Positions 5,512 to 10,000 of a DNA stretch of 10,000 bases are shown in pieces (within the stretch, counting starts at the first letter, position 1; each line of letters begins with the position of its first letter). The notes below the pieces were generated by a model that was not told the DNA's origin, searched no databases, and saw only the letters and a list, made by a program, of their open reading frames with translations. The position numbers and the translations under genes are program-made. Source of the stretch: Rheinheimera sp. GTDB taxonomy: Bacteria; Pseudomonadota; Gammaproteobacteria; Enterobacterales; Alteromonadaceae. Where the stretch lies: positions 1 through 10,000 of the forward strand of contig NZ_JAIWOI010000285.1 in NCBI RefSeq assembly GCF_020217005.1, in the 5' to 3' direction.

Positions 5512-7025
5512 TCAGTCTGGTCTGGTTTAAACGCGACTTGCGGCTTGATGACCACGGTCCCCTGACCGATGCAGCACGTCAGGGTGCTGTTTTGCCTTTG
5601 TATATTATTGAACCTGACTACTGGCAGCAGCCGGACACGTCAGTCAGGCAGTGGCTTTTTGTCGAGCAAAGCCTGCAGCTTTTGGATCAACAACTGACCG
5701 CCTTAGGCCAACCTCTGCTGGTGGTCAAAGGCCCTGCCACTCAGGTGATCCGTCAGTTATGTCAGGAGTTTCCAATAGCACAGGTGCTTAGCCATGAAGA
5801 AACAGGCAATTTATGGACCTTTCAGCGCGACTTAGCCGTCAAACAGTTACTCAAAGACTTGGCCATTCCGTGGCGGCAGTATCGCCAGCACGCGGTGTTT
5901 CGGACTTTAACCAATAGGGATTTGTGGACAGAGCAGGCCGATCTGTATTTATCAGGCACCTTGTACCGCAGGCCTGACGCTTTACCTTTTCTCTGCCACA
6001 GCAGACAACCGCAGCAGCCATTCCGGCCGCAACGTGCCTTGGATTTGCCGCCTTGTAGTGCAGGCCAAACTGCTTTTGCTTTAACTGATACAGTGCAGAG
6101 TTTTTTTAGTCACAGAGCCAAAGACTACAGCCGGCATATTTCGTTGCCTGATAAAGCGCGGCATAGCAGCTCACGCTTGAGCCCATATCTGGCCTATGGC
6201 CAATTGAGTTTAAGAGCCTTACAGCAACAAACCCTGCGCAGCATCAAGCAACAACCCACCTTCAGTTTTGGCTTGTCGTCTTTTTACAGCAGATTGCGCT
6301 GGCATTGTCATTTTATTCAAAAGCTTGAATCAGATCCGCTGATAGAAACTGAAGCCCTGCATCCGGGTTATGCCCGATTGCGCAAGCAAGATTTTAACAG
6401 CGACTGGTTTTGGGCCTGGTCTCATGGTTATACCGGTTATCCGCTGATTGATGCCTGTATGCGCAGCTTACTGGCGACAGGCTGGCTGCACTTTCGCGCC
6501 CGCGCTATGTTAGTCGCCTTTGCCTGTTATCACTTGTGGCTGGACTGGCGTCCTGTGGCTTTGCATCTGGCTCAGTGTTTTGTCGACTATGAACCAGGCA
6601 TTCACTACCCACAAATTCAGATGCAAGCCGGTACCACAGGCATCAACCCTAACCGGATGTACAATCCTGTGCTACAAAGCCAGCAAAAAGACCCGCAAGG
6701 CCACTTTATCCGCCGTTGGTGCCCTGAATTGCGTTTAGTCCCAGACAGCTGGCTGCACCAGCCCTGGTTAATGCCTCTGGCACTGCAGCAGCAGTATGCT
6801 TGTGTTTTGGGCAGAGATTACCCTATGCCAGTGGTTGAGCTGCAACAAGCAATGCGACTGGCTAAACAGCGCCTGACCGAATGCAAGCAGCAACAAGATC
6901 CACTCTGGTGGCGGGAACAAAAACGTCAGGTGGTGCAGCGTCACGCCAGCAGAAAACGTTCATCCAAACGCAGTAAAGCTTCGACAACAGACAAGACGCA
7001 ATTGAGCTTAGATCTGAACGAGTAA
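5508..7025 (+). CDS. Cryptochrome/photolyase family flavoprotein, non-canonical pocket
   Basis: A 505-residue photolyase-fold protein. The N-terminus has the classical antenna-domain motif SLVWFKRDLRLDDHGPL (3-19) and SHEETGN (95-101). The FAD domain has SSSRLSPYLAYGQLS (220-234), RLRWHCHF (262-269), TGYPLIDACMRSL (309-321), TGWLHFRARAMLVAF (324-338) and DPQGHFIRRWCPEL (395-408). By eye against E. coli PhrB, lesion-contact W277 corresponds to W265 but E274 to R262, and the NNGGWQW flavin/DNA segment is replaced by GIHYPQIQMQAGTTGIN (364-380). It is therefore not an ordinary class I CPD photolyase; a related repair enzyme or a cryptochrome is possible. The tail is Lys/Arg-rich (about 481-490, RKRSSKRSK) and ends TQLSLDLNE. 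Its ATG overlaps the CRY-DASH stop (ATGA) with only a weak ribosome site, so it depends on coupling. Repair substrate unknown. Confidence 0.88.
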   Translation: MISLVWFKRDLRLDDHGPLTDAARQGAVLPLYIIEPDYWQQPDTSVRQWLFVEQSLQLLDQQLTALGQPLLVVKGPATQVIRQLCQEFPIAQVLSHEETGNLWTFQRDLAVKQLLKDLAIPWRQYRQHAVFRTLTNRDLWTEQADLYLSGTLYRRPDALPFLCHSRQPQQPFRPQRALDLPPCSAGQTAFALTDTVQSFFSHRAKDYSRHISLPDKARHSSSRLSPYLAYGQLSLRALQQQTLRSIKQQPTFSFGLSSFYSRLRWHCHFIQKLESDPLIETEALHPGYARLRKQDFNSDWFWAWSHGYTGYPLIDACMRSLLATGWLHFRARAMLVAFACYHLWLDWRPVALHLAQCFVDYEPGIHYPQIQMQAGTTGINPNRMYNPVLQSQQKDPQGHFIRRWCPELRLVPDSWLHQPWLMPLALQQQYACVLGRDYPMPVVELQQAMRLAKQRLTECKQQQDPLWWREQKRQVVQRHASRKRSSKRSKASTTDKTQLSLDLNE

Positions 7026-7072
7026 GACTTTTCTTAAGCAAATTGCGTTATGCTGGAGTCAATCAGAGTAAA

Positions 7073-7077
7073 AAGGA
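7073..7077 (+). promoter_or_regulatory. Ribosome binding site deciding the osmC-pirin start
   Basis: AAGGA lies 7 nt before the ATG at 7085. The same frame is open back to a TTG at 7043, but that codon has no such site, and OsmC homology begins right after the ATG. The 59-bp gap before this gene shows no terminator; CTTAAG (7034-7039) and a short GCAA/TTGC dyad are the only symmetry. Confidence 0.7.
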
Positions 7078-7084
7078 TAGCGTT

Positions 7085-8353
7085 ATGACCATCTTTGTCA
7101 GTCAACATACTGCAGGGCAATTGCGCCAAACCATTCAGATCCATGACCATCAGATCAATGCAGACTTAACGCAGGCTGCTGGTGGCACAGACACTGGGCC
7201 AGATCCACATGATTTATTTGATGCAGCTATAGCGACCTGCAAAGCCATGACTTTGCAGCTCTATGCCAAACGCAAAAATATCCCGCTGCACGAAGTGAAA
7301 GTGGCGATCGAAAGAGACGATAGCGCTGAGCAAAAAGGCCTGTATCAATTGCACGTCAGCCTGGAGTTAACAGGAGATTTAACGGCTGAGCAGCGGCAAC
7401 AATTGCTGGCGATAGCAGATAAATGCCCTATCCATAAATTAGTAACTCAGGCTGATGTTCAGGTCCATACCAGCCTGAAACCAGAAGCATTGCCAGCTAC
7501 CGCCGGCGAACCACTGATCATTCAGCCACAGCAGCGGGATATTGGTTTTATCATCAGACGATTATTGCCAGCCAAAGCGCAGCGTCGTGTCGGGCCTTTT
7601 ATTTTTGTTGATCATATGGGCCCAGCGACTTTTGCAGCAGGCACTACTGAAGGTGATGTGCGTCAACATCCCCATATTGGCCTGGCCACTGTGACCTATT
7701 TGTTCTCCGGAGCCATGTACCATAGTGATACTTTAGGCACCAGACAACGTATTGAACCAGGTGCCATTAATCTGATGCGCGCTGGTCGCGGTATAGCTCA
7801 CTCAGAGCGCATACCAGCAGATATCCGTGAGCAACAGCTTCAGGTGGAAGGTATGCAAATCTGGTTGGTACTGCCTGAAGACGAGGCTGAATCAGAGCCG
7901 TCATTCCAGCATTATCCCGCGGCTTTGTTTCCGGCTATTCAGGTACCGGGTAGCGAAATCAGAGTCTTATTAGGGGAATACTTCTCCCAAAGTTCAGTGG
8001 TTAATTTTCCATCGCGCTGTTGTTATGCCGAGCTAAAACTGGATCCATGCAGTAGCCTGGCTTTACCTAAATCAGAACAGCAGCTGGCAATTTATCTGGC
8101 CAAAGGCTCGTTAAAACAACCCGCACTGAGCGCCGGGCAAATGCTGGTGATGACCGAGGATTTAACTGTTGTAGCTGGTGATGACGGCGCACATTTTATG
8201 GTACTGGGTGGTGATCAGGTCCCGGATCCTGTGCTGCTAAACTGGAATTTTGTCGCCAGAACTCCAGAGCGTCTGGCGCAAGCCAGAGACGACTGGAATT
8301 CAGGTCAGTTCCCTCGTCTGACTGATGACGCTGAGTGGATCCCAGCGCCTTAA
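7085..8353 (+). CDS. OsmC-pirin fusion protein
   Basis: A 422-residue cytosolic protein joining two domains that are usually separate. Residues 1 to about 130 are an OsmC/Ohr-type fold with the two expected thiols, C52 (IATCKAMTL) and C114 (DKCPIHKL); OsmC proteins reduce organic peroxides. Residues about 143-422 are a pirin-type double cupin with metal ligands H195, H197 (HPHIGLATVTYLF), H239 and E241 (MRAGRGIAHSER), matching the 2-His plus His/Glu iron site of pirins and YhaK-like quercetinases. A short linker at about 131-142 joins them, and both active sites look intact. The frame is open across the junction, so this is a true fusion and not two genes. It lies 59 bp after the third photolyase on the same strand and may be co-transcribed. 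Domain calls are firm; substrate and any coupling between the halves are unknown. Confidence 0.92.
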   Translation: MTIFVSQHTAGQLRQTIQIHDHQINADLTQAAGGTDTGPDPHDLFDAAIATCKAMTLQLYAKRKNIPLHEVKVAIERDDSAEQKGLYQLHVSLELTGDLTAEQRQQLLAIADKCPIHKLVTQADVQVHTSLKPEALPATAGEPLIIQPQQRDIGFIIRRLLPAKAQRRVGPFIFVDHMGPATFAAGTTEGDVRQHPHIGLATVTYLFSGAMYHSDTLGTRQRIEPGAINLMRAGRGIAHSERIPADIREQQLQVEGMQIWLVLPEDEAESEPSFQHYPAALFPAIQVPGSEIRVLLGEYFSQSSVVNFPSRCCYAELKLDPCSSLALPKSEQQLAIYLAKGSLKQPALSAGQMLVMTEDLTVVAGDDGAHFMVLGGDQVPDPVLLNWNFVARTPERLAQARDDWNSGQFPRLTDDAEWIPAP

Positions 8354-8358
8354 CCTTG

Positions 8359-9294
8359 CTATTTGCTTTTCCGCGCCGCCTGATACCATGCAGGCGGTTG
8401 CTGGTCCAGCCATAACACCACCTGACTCAAAGTGACAAACATCGCCTGCAAAAAATCAGGATTTATCCGTTGCCAGTCATCTTTGACGCTGTGATAGTCA
8501 GCGTGAGGGTCAACTCCAAAATACAGAAATGGAATACCGGCTTTACGAAATGCAGCATGATCACTGGCATTAGCCCAGTCTGTGCCTGACTGCCCCTGCG
8601 CCTTGCCCTGACGTCTTAATTTCAGCTTCAGCGCAAAAGACTGTTGTTTAACATAGTCGCTCACACCAGGCAAAGAACGGGCGCCGTACAGATAGAGCAA
8701 ATTCTTCTTTTCTCCCCGACTCAGCATATCCAGGTTCAGATTCAAAACTATCTGGTCCAAAGGAACTGGCGCTTGCTTCAGTAAAGCTTTAGCACCAAAC
8801 AAGCCATTTTCTTCCGCATCTGTGGCGACAAAAATATAACTGTAGGCGGGGCATTGTTGCTGAAACTTACTGGCCAAAGCCAGCATAGTAGCAACCCCTG
8901 AAGCATTATCGTCAGCGCCATTGTAGACTGACCGCCCTGTCATCCCCAGATGGTCATAATGAGCTGTGACTACTATGTAGGAATCCGGATAGCTGCAACC
9001 TTTTATCCAACCGAGTAAATTAATGCCCTGCTTTTGGCTAAAACCTAGAGTGTAATAAAAGGGCTGGCTGAAGTTGTCCGTGAACGAATTCAGTTTCAGC
9101 TGTTGAAAGCGCTGAGTAATGTAGTCACGCGCCAACGCAGCACCGGGTTGACCTGTTTTCCGGCCTTGCATCCGATCTTCTGACAGGGCCCTGATATCCT
9201 GCAGCAACAGTTGTTCAGTTGCTGCAGCAAAGGCTTGAATACAGAACAGATAGCCAACACAGCACAACGTCAGGCGACAACATAATTTTTTCAT
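8359..9294 (-). CDS. Secreted M28-family zinc aminopeptidase
   Basis: This 311-residue protein has a signal peptide (MKK, hydrophobic to about 20, cleavage near AFA|A at 23), so it acts in the periplasm or outside. The M28 fold shows the full set of metal and catalytic residues: H112 and D114 in TAHYDHLG, D128 in NGADDNASG, E161 (general base) and E162 in DAEENGLFG, D189 in LNLDMLSR and H268 in ADYHSVKD. The family removes N-terminal residues from peptides with two zinc ions; the exact peptide preference cannot be read from sequence. It lacks a PA insert or C-terminal prepeptidase domain and so is a minimal member. The start has no strong ribosome site. It lies 18 bp after the TPR gene on the same strand, suggesting one operon, and its stop is 5 bp from that of the convergent osmC-pirin gene. 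Confidence 0.93.
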   Translation of the reverse strand: MKKLCCRLTLCCVGYLFCIQAFAAATEQLLLQDIRALSEDRMQGRKTGQPGAALARDYITQRFQQLKLNSFTDNFSQPFYYTLGFSQKQGINLLGWIKGCSYPDSYIVVTAHYDHLGMTGRSVYNGADDNASGVATMLALASKFQQQCPAYSYIFVATDAEENGLFGAKALLKQAPVPLDQIVLNLNLDMLSRGEKKNLLYLYGARSLPGVSDYVKQQSFALKLKLRRQGKAQGQSGTDWANASDHAAFRKAGIPFLYFGVDPHADYHSVKDDWQRINPDFLQAMFVTLSQVVLWLDQQPPAWYQAARKSK

Positions 9295-9312
9295 CCAGGC
9301 CCAAACCTTTGG

Positions 9313-10000
9313 CTAATACTGTTTTGCTGCTGTTTGCAATGATTGCAACTTAGACTGATACCTGGCTCTTTCCTGAGCTCCGGGAGCAAACCTTTTCGCC
9401 TGCAGCAGATAACGCTCTGCAGAGGCTGGCTCTCCTAATTGATAATAAGCCTTTGCTAAACCCGCCATAGCTTCTGACCCTTTGTCATTCAGTTTCAGAC
9501 TGTACTGAAAATGCCTGATGGCTTTGTGCAATTCCTGGTTTTGCATAGCTTCGTTGCCCAGCATAATGTGGTAATAAGGGTTTTCCAGTCTTTGTTTGAG
9601 CACACTACGCTGCAACTCTGCAGATTTCTCCATCTTCCCTGTTAACTGGTATAACAAAGCTAAATTTGATTTACTGTTGATGGACTCAGGGTCTAATCTG
9701 AGTGCAATAAGGTAAAGCTGTTCTGCTAAATCCAGTCTGTCTTTCATCCGATACAAAACTGCTATGTTATTCCAGCTTTCGGACGAATTAGGATCAACTA
9801 AAACTGCAGCTTTAAAATACGCATAGGCCAGATCATAGTTTTTCGCGATCATCGCCTGAGCCGCTTTGTTATTATAAAACATCGCTACAATCTGAGGTTT
9901 TTTCAGACTATGAACGGGAAAATGACTTTTATTCGTTTCCAAATCAAAATCAATCACATACCCAAATTGCTCATAACTTAACTGTCCGGCCAGAGACTGA
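9313..10000 (-). CDS. Tetratricopeptide repeat protein, C-terminal part (runs off the window)
   Basis: The minus-strand frame is open from the stop at 9313 to the right edge without interruption, about 228 residues. The first start inside the window is a GTG at 9957, but in-frame sequence above it (QSLAGQLSYEQFGY) continues smoothly, so the true N-terminus is outside. Five consecutive TPR units of about 34 residues fill most of the visible part, beginning at about 9886 (AMFYNNKAAQAMIAKNYDLA) and including SWNNIAVLYRMKDRLDLAEQ, SNLALLYQLTGKMEKSAELQ and AGLAKAYYQLGEPASAERYL, each with the conserved small and aromatic positions. TPR arrays bind other proteins; the partner and the missing N-terminal domain cannot be told from this piece. 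The M28 peptidase gene follows 18 bp downstream, so the two are probably co-transcribed from a promoter outside the window. Confidence 0.85.
   Translation of the reverse strand, partial: QSLAGQLSYEQFGYVIDFDLETNKSHFPVHSLKKPQIVAMFYNNKAAQAMIAKNYDLAYAYFKAAVLVDPNSSESWNNIAVLYRMKDRLDLAEQLYLIALRLDPESINSKSNLALLYQLTGKMEKSAELQRSVLKQRLENPYYHIMLGNEAMQNQELHKAIRHFQYSLKLNDKGSEAMAGLAKAYYQLGEPASAERYLLQAKRFAPGAQERARYQSKLQSLQTAAKQY

Noticed and set aside
8376..8397. CCGCCTG/CAGGCGG hairpin as an intrinsic terminator
   Set aside because: The 7-bp stem has an 8-nt loop, no T tract on either side and lies inside the M28 coding sequence.

Overview
The window looks like chromosomal DNA of a gammaproteobacterium of the Rheinheimera/Alishewanella kind. 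This rests on gene content, moderate GC and a Gln-CAG-rich codon style; no rRNA or other marker gene is present, so the genus is only a suggestion. Coding density is high. I see no mobile element, tRNA, rRNA or CRISPR array.

Positions 1-2464 form a zinc-related locus like the Vibrio Zrg system. On the minus strand lie a MacB/FtsX-type ABC permease (cut by the left edge), its ATPase, and a secreted His-rich DUF2796 protein (ZrgA family). Between the ATPase and zrgA sits a secreted DUF3299 protein on the plus strand. It is convergent with zrgA across a strong two-way terminator (1878-1910) and divergent from the ATPase across a 55-bp promoter region. An almost identical 14-bp motif, 5'-GTTATGATA(A/C)GGCT, lies upstream of both the DUF3299 gene and zrgA, each copy pointing toward its gene. 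It may be a shared -10/operator.

Positions 2648-7025 are the most striking part: three photolyase/cryptochrome genes from three different subfamilies, chained by ATGA stop/start overlaps. They are an Fe-S (6-4) photolyase of the Agrobacterium PhrB type, a CRY-DASH with a divergent N-terminus, and a third flavoprotein whose FAD/DNA pocket departs from class I photolyases. A fused OsmC-pirin protein follows 59 bp downstream (7085-8353), with no terminator seen between, so it may belong to the same transcript. Together they suggest a light-dependent DNA repair operon with a possible redox-stress protein at its end.

Positions 8359-10000 hold a minus-strand pair: a TPR protein running off the right edge, then a secreted M28 zinc aminopeptidase 18 bp downstream. 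The peptidase gene is convergent with osmC-pirin, with only 5 bp between their stop codons. No gene-free stretch exceeds 300 bp; the largest is about 183 bp (2465-2647), between zrgA and the photolyase operon.
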